A stretch of DNA of 64,000 nucleotides from Knoellia subterranea KCTC 19937 (GTDB lineage Bacteria; Actinomycetota; Actinomycetes; Actinomycetales; Dermatophilaceae): assembly GCF_000768685.1 (NCBI RefSeq), contig NZ_AVPK01000005.1, positions 62,001 through 126,000 of the forward strand, in the 5' to 3' direction. The notes under the pieces were generated by a model. It had not been told where the DNA came from. It ran no database searches and was given only the letters and a program-made list of their open reading frames with translations. The position numbers and the translations under genes were made by a program. Positions 15,682-24,093 of the stretch are shown piece after piece; within the stretch, counting starts at the first letter, position 1, and every line of letters starts with the position of its first letter.

Positions 15682-16299
15682 TCAGGTCGCGTCCGAACCG
15701 CGGCTCCAGTCGCTCGCGAGCAACCCCATGTAGTGCACATCCACCCAGGCGTCGTCGAACAGCAGCGCCTCGCGCCCCGTCCCCTCGTGGACGAACCCGA
15801 CCTTCTCGTAGACGTGCCGCCCCCGAGGGTTGAAGTCGTAGACCTCCAACGTGATCCGGTGCAGGTCGAGCGCCTCGAACCCGTACCCGACGATGAGCCG
15901 CGTCGCCTCCGTCCCCAGACCACGGCCACGCCCCGCGGCCCCGATGAGCGTCCGGAACCAGGACGACCGGTTCCCCTCGTCCCAGCCCGCCAACACCACT
16001 TCGCCGACGAGCTCACCCGACGCCCGGTCCTCGACCCCCAGCACGAGCCGGTCGTCGGCCTCCGCCCACCCGCCATAGATCTCGCGCAGCTTCTCAAGCG
16101 GCATCGCGGCCGGCTCTTCGGAGCTCGAGTTCGCCGAACCCGTGAGCCTGGCGATCTCGGGGTCTGCCCGCACCATGGCATCGATGAGGTCGGCGTCCTC
16201 GGCCCGGATCGGCCGCAACGTCACGAGTGAACCCTCGAGCGTCGGCTTGGTCGCAAAGTCCGCAGTCACGAGAGGTGACTGTGCCACGGAGGCGGGCAC
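15682..16299 (-). CDS. GNAT-family N-acetyltransferase (RimJ/RimL-like)
   Basis: This protein of about 205 residues has the GNAT fold. VTLRPIRAEDADLIDAMV opens the domain, GELVGEVVLAGWDE and SSWFRTLIGAAGRGRGLGTEATRLIVGYGFE give the acetyl-CoA loop (motif A, R/Q-x-x-G-x-G/A), and LHRITLEVYDFNPRGRHVYEKVGFVHEG gives motif B. RimJ/RimL relatives acetylate protein N-termini or small amines; the substrate here is unknown. The GTG at 16299 is one of two possible starts (the other is at 16287). A CGGCATAC word lies directly upstream. Confidence 0.88.
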   Translation of the reverse strand: MPASVAQSPLVTADFATKPTLEGSLVTLRPIRAEDADLIDAMVRADPEIARLTGSANSSSEEPAAMPLEKLREIYGGWAEADDRLVLGVEDRASGELVGEVVLAGWDEGNRSSWFRTLIGAAGRGRGLGTEATRLIVGYGFEALDLHRITLEVYDFNPRGRHVYEKVGFVHEGTGREALLFDDAWVDVHYMGLLASDWSRGSDAT

Positions 16300-16344
16300 C
16301 CGGCATACCGGATTGTTCGTCCTCGGCGACCGAAGACGACAGCG

Positions 16345-17037
16345 TCAGGCGGGCGGCGCGATCTCGGTCTGCGCGGGCAGGTTCGCGACACCGATGGGGC
16401 AGGTCAGCCCGTTCGGGCCGTGGTTGCAGTAGCCGTTGGGGTTCTTGTGGAGGTACTGCTGGTGGTAGTCCTCGGCATACCAGAACGTCCCTGCCTCAGA
16501 AGCCGGCGTCAGCTGCGTCGTGATCTCGCCGGCACCGACGCGCGTCAGCTCACCCTGGAACGCCTCGCGGGTCGCCCGCGCGGCCGCCTCCTGACCGGGG
16601 GTGGTCCAGAAGATCGCGCTCCGGTATGCCGTGCCGATGTCGTTGCCCTGCCGGTTGCCCTGCGTGGGGTCGTGGTTCTCCCAGAAGGCCTTGAGAAGCA
16701 GTTCCGGGGACGTGACCGTCGGGTCGTAGGCGACGAGGACGCTCTCCGCGTGACCGGTGCGGCCGGTGCACGTCTCCTCGTAGGTCGGGTTGGGCGTGAA
16801 GCCGCCCATGTAGCCCGCAGCCGTCGTCACGACACCCGGGAGCTGCCAGAAGATGCGCTCGGCACCCCAGAAGCAGCCCATCGCGACATAGAGGACCTCG
16901 GTGCCCGCGGGCCACGGCCCCTCGAGCGGCGTGCCCAGCACCTCGTGCGTCGTCGGCACCGTGAACGATCGCGTCTCGCGACCGGCCAGGGCCTCGGCTG
17001 CAGTGGGCATCGTCGTCTTCGCGCGCGAACCGAACAT
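16345..17037 (-). CDS. msrA: Peptide methionine-S-sulfoxide reductase A
   Basis: MsrA reduces the S-epimer of methionine sulfoxide in oxidised proteins. The catalytic cysteine is in [11 protein letters not shown] (near residue 56). Substrate motifs [24 protein letters not shown] and [25 protein letters not shown] follow. The resolving cysteines are in [13 protein letters not shown] near the C-terminus. The 230-residue length is typical of actinobacterial MsrA. The ATG at 17037 follows GGAGGAG; a longer frame upstream is unlikely. Confidence 0.95.
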   Translation of the reverse strand: MFGSRAKTTMPTAAEALAGRETRSFTVPTTHEVLGTPLEGPWPAGTEVLYVAMGCFWGAERIFWQLPGVVTTAAGYMGGFTPNPTYEETCTGRTGHAESVLVAYDPTVTSPELLLKAFWENHDPTQGNRQGNDIGTAYRSAIFWTTPGQEAAARATREAFQGELTRVGAGEITTQLTPASEAGTFWYAEDYHQQYLHKNPNGYCNHGPNGLTCPIGVANLPAQTEIAPPA

Positions 17038-17124
17038 CGTCGCTCCTCCGTTGGGACTGGGATTCGTTCGATGCAATGCTCAGGGCGACTCAATGATTCC
17101 CGAGTGACATGCGTCTGGGTGGGT

Positions 17125-17643
17125 ATGACCAATACAGCAGGGGCGGACCTCGACGGGTGGCTCGACGCCGCCATGCCGCGGATCTATGGGCTGGCGTATG
17201 CGTTGGCCCAGGATCGGCACCAAGCGGAGGACCTCAGCCAAGAGGCGCTCGCGACCGTCGTCAGCAAGTGGCGCACGGTGTCACGGGCGGACAACCCCAC
17301 GGCATACGCCCGCCAGATCGTCGTCAACACCTTCCTCAGCCAGAAGCGCAAGCGATGGACGCGAGAGGTCGTCTCCGACGCGGTGGTGACGGAGTTGGTC
17401 CCGGCCACCGATGACCTCGCCGGAGGTGTCGTGGAGCGCGGCGCCCTCGTCGAGGCCCTGCGGAGCCTGCCACCGAGGCAGTGCACAGCCGTCACCCTGC
17501 GCTACTTCGAGGATCTGCCCGATGCCGACGTCGCCGCCCTCATGGGCTGCTCCGTGAGCACCGTCCGATCCTCCATCCACCACGCCCTGGCCGCATTGCG
17601 CGCCAGGTCCGCATCTTTTGAGCTCACGGGAGTCACGTCATGA
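17125..17643 (+). CDS. ECF sigma factor, SigE-family type
   Basis: This 172-residue sigma factor has region 2 (MPRIYGLAYALAQDRHQAEDLSQEALATVVSKW) and region 4 (LRSLPPRQCTAVTLRYFEDLPDADVAALMGCSVSTVRSSIHHALAALR). The pattern resembles the actinobacterial group annotated as SigE family (SigE70-like) rather than sigma-E of stress response. It overlaps the next gene's start (ATGA), so the two are made together; that partner probably holds or senses for the sigma factor. The start is the ATG at 17125; upstream in-frame GTG codons are possible. Confidence 0.87.
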   Translation: MTNTAGADLDGWLDAAMPRIYGLAYALAQDRHQAEDLSQEALATVVSKWRTVSRADNPTAYARQIVVNTFLSQKRKRWTREVVSDAVVTELVPATDDLAGGVVERGALVEALRSLPPRQCTAVTLRYFEDLPDADVAALMGCSVSTVRSSIHHALAALRARSASFELTGVTS

Positions 17644-19112
17644 ACACGTCATTCGAGGATCAGGTCAGGGACGTCCTGCGCGATGCGCCGGAACCCGATT
17701 GGGCGGCTTTGCGGGCCGCCGTCGAGGACCGTGCCGAAGGCAAACGACGCGTCCGTATGCTGCGGGGCTCCGTTGCGGGATTCGCTGCGGCTGCCGCAGT
17801 GGCGGCCATCACAACCGGGGTCGCGATGGCACCCCTGTTCGAGGGCGACGGTGCCGCGCCAGCCGGCTCGACGACGTCGACGGTGCCCGACTCGACGCCC
17901 TTCGTGCCCCGGGTCAAGCACGCCAACGGTGGCTACACGATGCCGATGGCCTTCCCGGACATCGCCCCCAAGGGTGACAAGGCTCCCGCGGGCCTCGTCC
18001 GCTCCACGAAGGGCATGGGTACGCAGCCGGCCGGCGCGGACCCCGGCCGGAACACCATGGCCTCCGCGCCCTGTCAGTACGGGTCCTCCGCGCCGCAGCC
18101 CCAGCAGTGGGGTACCGAGGGGTGGACCTACCAGCGGGCGGGCCGAACGGACGGGGCGGTCAGGGCGGGTGTGACGGTGGCGGGCTGGCCCACGACTACT
18201 GCCATCACGGCGATGCAGCAGCTCGACCAGAACTCGGGTGCGTGCACGTTCGACCAGCACTTCCGCAAGGTCGCGTGGTCGGGGCTGTCCGCCTCGGAGG
18301 GGAACCAGTTCGTCGTCGACGAGTCCCGCATCGCCGAGGGCAAGCGTTATGTCGCCATCCGTCGGGTCGGTGACGTGACGGTCGATGCCTGGACGAGCGG
18401 CTCGGACGAACAGGCGGCTCTGGCGACGGCCCGCCGGCTCGTCGACGACTCGGTTGCCAACCTGCTCGCGAGCAAGGTCCTCGACGATCCGCAGCCGGCC
18501 GAGTTCGCGTGGACCGACGGGACCTCCGAGGGAGGTCCGGACAAGGCCCAGTTCATCCTCCCCGACATCGCCCCCTCGGCTGATGTCGCCGGTGTGAAGG
18601 GTCTGACCCGGGTGGACGTCTCGTCGGATGGCCCGGAGAGCATCTTCCCCCGCTCGGATCTCTACACGGTGCCCGTCCTGGGGGCGCAGGTGGGGGACCC
18701 GGTCCACCCCGGCAGTGAGTCGGTCGCCGGTCGAGTCGCCTTCTACGCGCGACAGTCAGGGGCCAACGCATCGCTGGAGACCTCTATCGTGTGGCACTCC
18801 TTCCCTGACGGGAAGAAGGCGTTCGACGAGATCATCGCCAACAAGGGGACGGCCCGGTGGCTGACAGCTCCCACGCGTGAAGCGTGGAGTGGACACGATG
18901 AGGGGACGACCTTCCTCGCCGGGCAGCCGGGAGAGAACGGGCCACAGCAGATCGCTCTCCGCCTCGAGGGGAACGTCCTGATCTCGGTGGTGGCCCAGGG
19001 TGAGACCCAGGTCCAGGCTCGCACCATCGCCACGAAGCTCGCCGACGAAGCGGCTAAGAACCTCGCCAGCTTCGGTCGCGGTCCCGACGGCCGCCCCGGC
19101 AACGGCAAGTAG
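17640..19112 (+). CDS. Membrane-anchored partner of the sigma factor with duplicated outer domain
   Basis: This 490-residue protein has a cytosolic N-terminus of about 42 residues (FEDQVRDVLRDAPEPDWAALRAAVED), one membrane helix at 43-65 (GSVAGFAAAAAVAAITTGVAMA) and a large outer part. The outer part contains two related halves, each beginning near a PDIAP motif (about residues 107 and 305) and ending with a helix of the type QAALATARRLVDDSVANLLAS or QVQARTIATKLADEAAKNLAS. The topology suits an anti-sigma factor, though no zinc-binding ZAS motif (HxxxCxxC) is visible. Its role is inferred from coupling to the sigma gene. Confidence 0.7.
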   Translation: MNTSFEDQVRDVLRDAPEPDWAALRAAVEDRAEGKRRVRMLRGSVAGFAAAAAVAAITTGVAMAPLFEGDGAAPAGSTTSTVPDSTPFVPRVKHANGGYTMPMAFPDIAPKGDKAPAGLVRSTKGMGTQPAGADPGRNTMASAPCQYGSSAPQPQQWGTEGWTYQRAGRTDGAVRAGVTVAGWPTTTAITAMQQLDQNSGACTFDQHFRKVAWSGLSASEGNQFVVDESRIAEGKRYVAIRRVGDVTVDAWTSGSDEQAALATARRLVDDSVANLLASKVLDDPQPAEFAWTDGTSEGGPDKAQFILPDIAPSADVAGVKGLTRVDVSSDGPESIFPRSDLYTVPVLGAQVGDPVHPGSESVAGRVAFYARQSGANASLETSIVWHSFPDGKKAFDEIIANKGTARWLTAPTREAWSGHDEGTTFLAGQPGENGPQQIALRLEGNVLISVVAQGETQVQARTIATKLADEAAKNLASFGRGPDGRPGNGK

Positions 19113-19130
19113 TCGGATTCCGCCGCGCCT

Positions 19131-19173
19131 TGTGTGCCCCAGCGAGCCTGAATCGGGACCGCTGGGGCACACA
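19131..19173 (+). terminator. 14-bp perfect hairpin
   Basis: TGTGTGCCCCAGCG (19131-19144) pairs perfectly with CGCTGGGGCACACA (19160-19173) across a 15-nt loop, 18 bp after the stop of the sigma partner gene. It probably ends that operon ahead of the gamma-synthase gene. Confidence 0.8.
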
Positions 19174-19234
19174 TGGCGAGGGGCAGAAGCGGCTCGCCGA
19201 AGGCCGAGCCGACCACCCGGCATACCCTGTGCTC

Positions 19235-20434
19235 ATGACTGACGCAGGCAGCAACCCGGACCTCGGCTTCTCCACCCGCGCGCTCCACGCCGGACAGGAT
19301 CCGGACCCCACGACGGGCGCCGTCGTCACCCCGATCTACCAGACCTCGACCTACAAGCAGGACGGCATCGGCGGGTTCCGCAACGGCTACGAGTACAGCC
19401 GCAGTGCCAACCCGACCCGCACCGCACTCGAGACCGGGTTCGCGGCTCTCGAGGGTGGTCAGCGCGGCTTCGCGTTCGCGTCCGGTCTTGCCGCCGAGGA
19501 CACGATCCTGCGTGCGCTGCTCAGCCCCGGCGACCACGTCGTCGTGCCGTCGGACGCCTACGGCGGCACCTACCGCCTCTTCAACAAGGTCCTCAAGCAC
19601 TGGGGCGTCGAGCACTCCATCGCGGCCATCGCCGACAACGATGCTGTGCGCGCCGCGATCCAGCCGGGCAAGACCCGCATCGTCTGGGTCGAGACCCCCA
19701 CGAACCCGATGCTCGGTATCGCCGACATCAAGGCCCTGGCCGAGATCGCCCACGAGGCCGGTGCTCTCCTCGTCGTCGACAACACCTTCGCCTCGCCCTA
19801 CCTCCAGCAGCCGCTGGCCGACGGCGCCGACATCGTCATGCACTCGACGACGAAGTACTGCGGTGGCCACTCCGACGTCGTCGGTGGCGCGGTCGTCGTG
19901 GGCCACGGCGTGACCGTGCCGTGGTTCGACAACGAGCCGGCGAGCGACCGGATCGGCTTCCACCAGAACTCCATGGGTGCCGTCGCCGGGCCCTTCGACT
20001 CGTGGGTCGTGCAGCGCGGCCTCAAGACCCTCGCGATCCGCATGGAGCGCCACTGCGACAACGCCGAGAAGGTCGTCGAGTTCCTCCAGGGCCACGACGG
20101 CGTGACAGCGGTGCACTACCCGGGCCTGCCCGATCACCCCGGCCACGAGGTCGCCAAGCGGCAGATGAAGCGGTTCGGTGGCATGGTCGCCTTCCGCGTC
20201 AAGGGTGGCGAGGACGTGGCGGTCAAGGTGTGCGCCGAGACGCAGATCTGGACGCTCGGCGAGTCGCTCGGTGGCGTCGAGTCGCTCATCGAGCACCCGG
20301 GCCGGATGACCCACGCGTCCGTCGCCGGGACCGAGCTCGAGGTGCCGTCCGACCTCATCCGCCTGTCCGTCGGCATCGAGGACGTCGAGGACCTCATCGC
20401 CGACCTCAAGCAGGCGCTCGACCGGCTCACCTGA
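19235..20434 (+). CDS. metB: Cystathionine gamma-synthase/lyase-type enzyme
   Basis: This 399-residue PLP enzyme belongs to the trans-sulfuration family. The PLP lysine is in STTKYCGGHSDVVGG, and FSTRALHAGQDPDPTTGAVV and YSRSANPTRTALE bind substrate and cofactor. Distinguishing gamma-synthase from gamma-lyase by sequence alone is unsafe. With cbs at 8888 it would complete forward or reverse transsulfuration. The ATG at 19235 follows TACCCT by six bases, which fits a leaderless mRNA; the TAC of that box belongs to a CGGCATAC word. Confidence 0.88.
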   Translation: MTDAGSNPDLGFSTRALHAGQDPDPTTGAVVTPIYQTSTYKQDGIGGFRNGYEYSRSANPTRTALETGFAALEGGQRGFAFASGLAAEDTILRALLSPGDHVVVPSDAYGGTYRLFNKVLKHWGVEHSIAAIADNDAVRAAIQPGKTRIVWVETPTNPMLGIADIKALAEIAHEAGALLVVDNTFASPYLQQPLADGADIVMHSTTKYCGGHSDVVGGAVVVGHGVTVPWFDNEPASDRIGFHQNSMGAVAGPFDSWVVQRGLKTLAIRMERHCDNAEKVVEFLQGHDGVTAVHYPGLPDHPGHEVAKRQMKRFGGMVAFRVKGGEDVAVKVCAETQIWTLGESLGGVESLIEHPGRMTHASVAGTELEVPSDLIRLSVGIEDVEDLIADLKQALDRLT

Positions 20435-20435
20435 G

Positions 20436-21752
20436 GTGTCGCTCGTCCTCTGCGTCGACGTCGGCTCGACCTTCACCAAGGCCGTCCTCGTCGACGTCAC
20501 TTCCGGCGCGCTCGTCGGGGCTGCGTCGTCCCCGACGACCGTCGCGACCGATGTCATGGACGGAGTCGATTCGGTATGCCGGGAGCTCGCCTCCCACGGA
20601 CCCGTCACCTCGACGTTGGTGTGCAGCTCGGCGGGTGGCGGTCTGCGGATCGCGGTGGTCGGCTACGAGCGTGAGGTGACCGCGGAGGCCGGGCATCGTG
20701 TGGCTCTGTCGGCGGGCGGGCGGGTCGTGCACGTGTCGGCCGGACCGCTGTCTGGTTCGGGTGTGAGTGCTCTGCGCGCGTCCGCCCCGGACCTCGTCCT
20801 GCTCGTCGGCGGTACAGACGGTGGCAACGCAGATGTGTTGCGACACAACGCAACTCGCCTCGCCAACGCGCGCATCACGGTGCCGATCGTCGTCGCCGGC
20901 AACGCCGACGTCGCCGACGAGGTGTCGGCCGAGCTGTCCCGCACCGGTCGGCGCCACGTCGTCACGTCGAACGTGTTGCCCCGGATCGGCGTCATCGCCC
21001 CCGACGCGGCCCGAGCAGCGATCCGCGAGGCGTTCCTCGTGCACGTCATCGGTGGCAAGGGTCTGTCGCACGGGCGTGGGTTCGCCGACCTCGTCAGGGC
21101 CGCGACCCCGGACGCCGTGCTTCGTGGCGTCGAGCTGCTCGCCGAGGTCCGTGGCGAGGATGTCATGGTCGTCGACATCGGCGGGGCCACGACCGACGTC
21201 TACACCGTCCTCAGCCCCCAGGGCGAGGACGCCGAGATCGAGCGCGACGTCGCCGGCACCCTGTGGCACGAACGCACCGTCGAGGCCGACCTCGGCATGC
21301 GCTGGAACGCCCTCGGCATCGTCGAGGCCGCCGAGCGCGAGCACCTCCCGTTGACGCCTTCGGCGATCGCGTATGCCGGCCACGTCGCTTCCGAGACCGG
21401 TCACCGCGCGTCGTCGCCGGGGGAGTGGGAGTCCGAGGCGGAGCTGGCCCGGGTCGCTGCGGTCGTGGCAGCGCGTCGACACGGGCGACCCCGGGTCGTC
21501 GGGGACCGACCGCGGCCGCTCGCCGACGTCGGACTCGTCCTCGGGTCCGGTGGGGTGTTCCGTCACGGACCGAACACCCCCTCCGAGGCCGCGTTGGGCG
21601 CAGTGACGAGCGACCACGCCGGCGGGTGGACGGTGCCGGGAGCCGCAGCGCGAGGCGTCGACACGGCAAACGTCCTCTTTGCCTGTGGACTGCTCGCCGA
21701 CGAGCATCCAGAGGCGGCGCGTGGGCTCGCCGCGACCGTCCTGCAGGGGTAG
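20436..21752 (+). CDS. MutL (glutamate mutase L)-family ASKHA protein
   Basis: This 438-residue protein of the actin/hexokinase/Hsp70 fold has the phosphate loops CVDVGSTFTKAVLVD at the N-terminus and VMVVDIGGATTDVYTV near residue 250. It also has VLLVGGTDGGN and GLVLGSGGVFRH. The family is associated with clostridial glutamate mutase and may act as a reactivase for B12-dependent mutases. It begins at a GTG one base after the upstream stop, so it is cotranscribed with the gamma-synthase-type gene. No mutase gene is in the window. Confidence 0.85.
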   Translation: MSLVLCVDVGSTFTKAVLVDVTSGALVGAASSPTTVATDVMDGVDSVCRELASHGPVTSTLVCSSAGGGLRIAVVGYEREVTAEAGHRVALSAGGRVVHVSAGPLSGSGVSALRASAPDLVLLVGGTDGGNADVLRHNATRLANARITVPIVVAGNADVADEVSAELSRTGRRHVVTSNVLPRIGVIAPDAARAAIREAFLVHVIGGKGLSHGRGFADLVRAATPDAVLRGVELLAEVRGEDVMVVDIGGATTDVYTVLSPQGEDAEIERDVAGTLWHERTVEADLGMRWNALGIVEAAEREHLPLTPSAIAYAGHVASETGHRASSPGEWESEAELARVAAVVAARRHGRPRVVGDRPRPLADVGLVLGSGGVFRHGPNTPSEAALGAVTSDHAGGWTVPGAAARGVDTANVLFACGLLADEHPEAARGLAATVLQG

Positions 21753-21805
21753 CCGTCGAGAAAAGGGGTGGGCCGCTGTCGGTGGTCGGATCTAGCCTCG
21801 TGGAC

Positions 21806-22231
21806 ATGAGTGATGATGCCGCTCGACCTCCTGTGAAGCCACTCCTCGACCTCGTGGTGCTCGACTGCCCTGACGCCCTCGCGCTGGCCCAGTTCTATGG
21901 CGAGGTGCTCGGCTGGGACCTCGAGGACTCCTCTGACCGTGACTGGTCCACCCTCGTGCCACCCGGTGGTGGCATCGCTCCCGACCGGCCCGACGGGCGT
22001 GCGACGCTCGCCTTCCAGCGGATCGACGACTGGGCTGTGCCCACGTGGCCCGGTGGCTCGCACCCGCAGCAGTTCCACCTCGACTTCGCCGTGCCCGTCA
22101 TTTCCGAGGCCGAGCCCGCCGTCCTCGCAGCCGGGGCGAGTGTCGCGGCCGAACAGCCGAGCGAGAGCGGGTCGTTCAAGGTCTACCTCGACCCGGCCGG
22201 CCACCCCTTCTGCCTCGTAGGAGCACCGTGA
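21806..22231 (+). CDS. VOC/glyoxalase-like protein
   Basis: This 141-residue protein contains two beta-alpha-beta-beta-beta units of the vicinal oxygen chelate fold (LLDLVVLDCPDALALAQFYGEVLGWDLED and HLDFAVPVISEAEPAVLAAGAS...VYLDPAGHPFCLVG). Metal ligands of true glyoxalase I are not all obvious, so it may be a binding protein or a thiol-dependent enzyme. TAGCCT seven bases before the ATG suggests a leaderless transcript. Its stop overlaps the start of the ABC ATPase gene. Confidence 0.82.
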   Translation: MSDDAARPPVKPLLDLVVLDCPDALALAQFYGEVLGWDLEDSSDRDWSTLVPPGGGIAPDRPDGRATLAFQRIDDWAVPTWPGGSHPQQFHLDFAVPVISEAEPAVLAAGASVAAEQPSESGSFKVYLDPAGHPFCLVGAP

Positions 22232-23202
22232 TGCGCGACATCGTCATCGAGGCCCATGGCCTCGTCAAGAAGTTCGGCGACTTCACCGCCGTCGACGACG
22301 TCAGCTTCGAAGTGCCCAAGGGATCGGTCTTCGGCCTGCTGGGTCCCAACGGAGCAGGCAAGACGACGACGGTGCGCATGATGACGACGCTCGCCGTGCC
22401 CACGGCGGGTTCGGCCCGGGTCGCCGGGCACGACGTCGTGGCCGAGCCCGCGGCCGTGCGTGCCTCGATGGGACTCACGGCGCAGAGCGCCACCGTCGAT
22501 GACCTGCTCACGGGGCGCGAGAACCTCCGGCTCATCGGCGATCTCTATGGGCTCGACCGCAAGTTCGTCCGCTCGAGGTCGGAGGAGCTGCTCGAGCAGT
22601 TCTCGCTGACCGAAGCGGGCAACAAGGTCGTCAAGGACTACTCCGGCGGAATGCGCCGTCGTATCGACCTCGCGGTGAGCCTCATCGCGCAGCCGTCGGT
22701 GCTCTTCCTCGACGAGCCGACGACCGGCCTCGACCCCCGCAGCCGCGTGGAGCTGTGGGACGTCCTGCGCAACCTGGTGCGCGACGGGACGACGCTGCTG
22801 CTCACGACGCAGTACCTCGACGAGGCCGACCAGCTCGCCGACGACATCGTCGTCATCGACCACGGTCGAATCATCGCCCAGGGCACGCCGCTCGAGCTCA
22901 AGAACCAGTCGGGTGCGGCGAGCCTCGTCGTCACCGTGTCGCGCCACGACCGGGTGGAGCAGGCGGCCGAACTGCTGCGCGGCGTCGTCGAGGGCGACGT
23001 CCACGTCGACGTCGATGCCCGCAAACTCACAGCACCTGGCGGGGACGTTTCCGCGCTCAGCCACATTGCGAGTCGACTCGGAGAGGCCGAGATCGACGTC
23101 GACGACCTCGGCATGCAGCGACCCAGCCTCGACGACGTGTTCCTCGCCCTCACCGGGCACAAGGCCGAAGACTCCACCAACCAGGAAGAGGTTCCGGCAT
23201 GA
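22231..23202 (+). CDS. ABC transporter ATP-binding protein (DrrA-like)
   Basis: This is a 323-residue exporter ATPase. Walker A is GPNGAGKTTT (near residue 40), the signature is YSGGMRRRIDLA, Walker B is VLFLDEPTTGLDPRSR, and the H-loop is replaced by the Q of LLTTQYLDEADQLADDI, as in DrrA-type drug and antibiotic exporters. About 80 C-terminal residues form the DUF4162-like extension of the family. A GTG three bases upstream (22228) could also start it. It overlaps the permease gene (ATGA), and the two should form one transporter. Confidence 0.92.
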   Translation: MRDIVIEAHGLVKKFGDFTAVDDVSFEVPKGSVFGLLGPNGAGKTTTVRMMTTLAVPTAGSARVAGHDVVAEPAAVRASMGLTAQSATVDDLLTGRENLRLIGDLYGLDRKFVRSRSEELLEQFSLTEAGNKVVKDYSGGMRRRIDLAVSLIAQPSVLFLDEPTTGLDPRSRVELWDVLRNLVRDGTTLLLTTQYLDEADQLADDIVVIDHGRIIAQGTPLELKNQSGAASLVVTVSRHDRVEQAAELLRGVVEGDVHVDVDARKLTAPGGDVSALSHIASRLGEAEIDVDDLGMQRPSLDDVFLALTGHKAEDSTNQEEVPA

Positions 23203-24047
23203 GCGCCGCCACGGATGCCATCGCCATCGACCGGGCGGCCCCCACGCCGCAGGGCGCCGGTCGGCTGCGCCAAGTCCTCACGCTCGTGCGGCGCAACCTG
23301 ACGCACATCAAGCGCCAGCCCGAGATGCTCACCGACGTGACGATCCAGCCGATCATGTTCGTGCTGCTCTTCGCCTACGTCTTCGGTGGCTCGATCAACG
23401 TTCCCGGTGTCGACTACAAGCCGTGGCTGGTGCCGGGGATCATGGCTCAAACGATCGCGTTCAGCTCCTTCATCGTCGCCATCGGGCTCAACACCGACAT
23501 CGGCAAGGGCATGGTCGACCGGCTCCGGTCACTCCCCATCGCGCGGTCGTCGATCCTCGTCTCCCGTTCCATCGCAGCCCTGATCCACTCGAGCATCGGT
23601 GTCGCCGTCATGACGGTGACCGGCCTGTTCATCGGGTTGCGCTTCCACGAAGGCCTCGGCCGTGCCGTGCTCGGCTTTCTCCTCCTGTTGCTGTTCGGCT
23701 TCGCCATGATCTGGGTCGGCATCCTCGTCGGTTCGGCGATGCGTTCGGTCGAAGCCGTCAACGGGCTGATGTTCACGACAATCTTCCCGGTCACCTTCCT
23801 CTCCAACGCCTTCACCATGGCCGACCGGATGCCGGGCTGGTTGCGGACGATCGCCGAGTGGAACCCGATCAGTGCCCTGACCCAGGCGTTGCGTGACAAC
23901 TGGGGGGTCGCGGGCGATCCGGTCCGGGCGACCGCCCCGTGGCCGCTGCACCATCCGGAACTGGCGACCCTCATCTGGTCGCTCGCCATCACGGCCGTGA
24001 TCGCGCCGCTCGCGCTCCGCGCCTTCAACGCCCGCACCACCGACTGA
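23199..24047 (+). CDS. ABC-2 type permease (DrrB-like)
   Basis: This 282-residue membrane protein has six helices in the ABC-2 arrangement: IQPIMFVLLFAYVFGGSI, a GIMAQTIAFSSFIVAIGLNTDIGKGMVDRLRSLPI coupling region, three mid helices, then TIFPVTFLSNAFTMADRMPGWLRTIAEWNPISALTQALRDN and a last helix. The NPISALTQALR stretch is characteristic of DrrB-like drug exporters. Translation is coupled to the ATPase. The substrate is unknown; resistance to a hydrophobic compound is plausible. Confidence 0.92.
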   Translation: MSAATDAIAIDRAAPTPQGAGRLRQVLTLVRRNLTHIKRQPEMLTDVTIQPIMFVLLFAYVFGGSINVPGVDYKPWLVPGIMAQTIAFSSFIVAIGLNTDIGKGMVDRLRSLPIARSSILVSRSIAALIHSSIGVAVMTVTGLFIGLRFHEGLGRAVLGFLLLLLFGFAMIWVGILVGSAMRSVEAVNGLMFTTIFPVTFLSNAFTMADRMPGWLRTIAEWNPISALTQALRDNWGVAGDPVRATAPWPLHHPELATLIWSLAITAVIAPLALRAFNARTTD

Positions 24048-24093
24048 TCAGCCACTCGACGGCGCCGCGCGGGACGTGAGTAGCCTCACGCCC

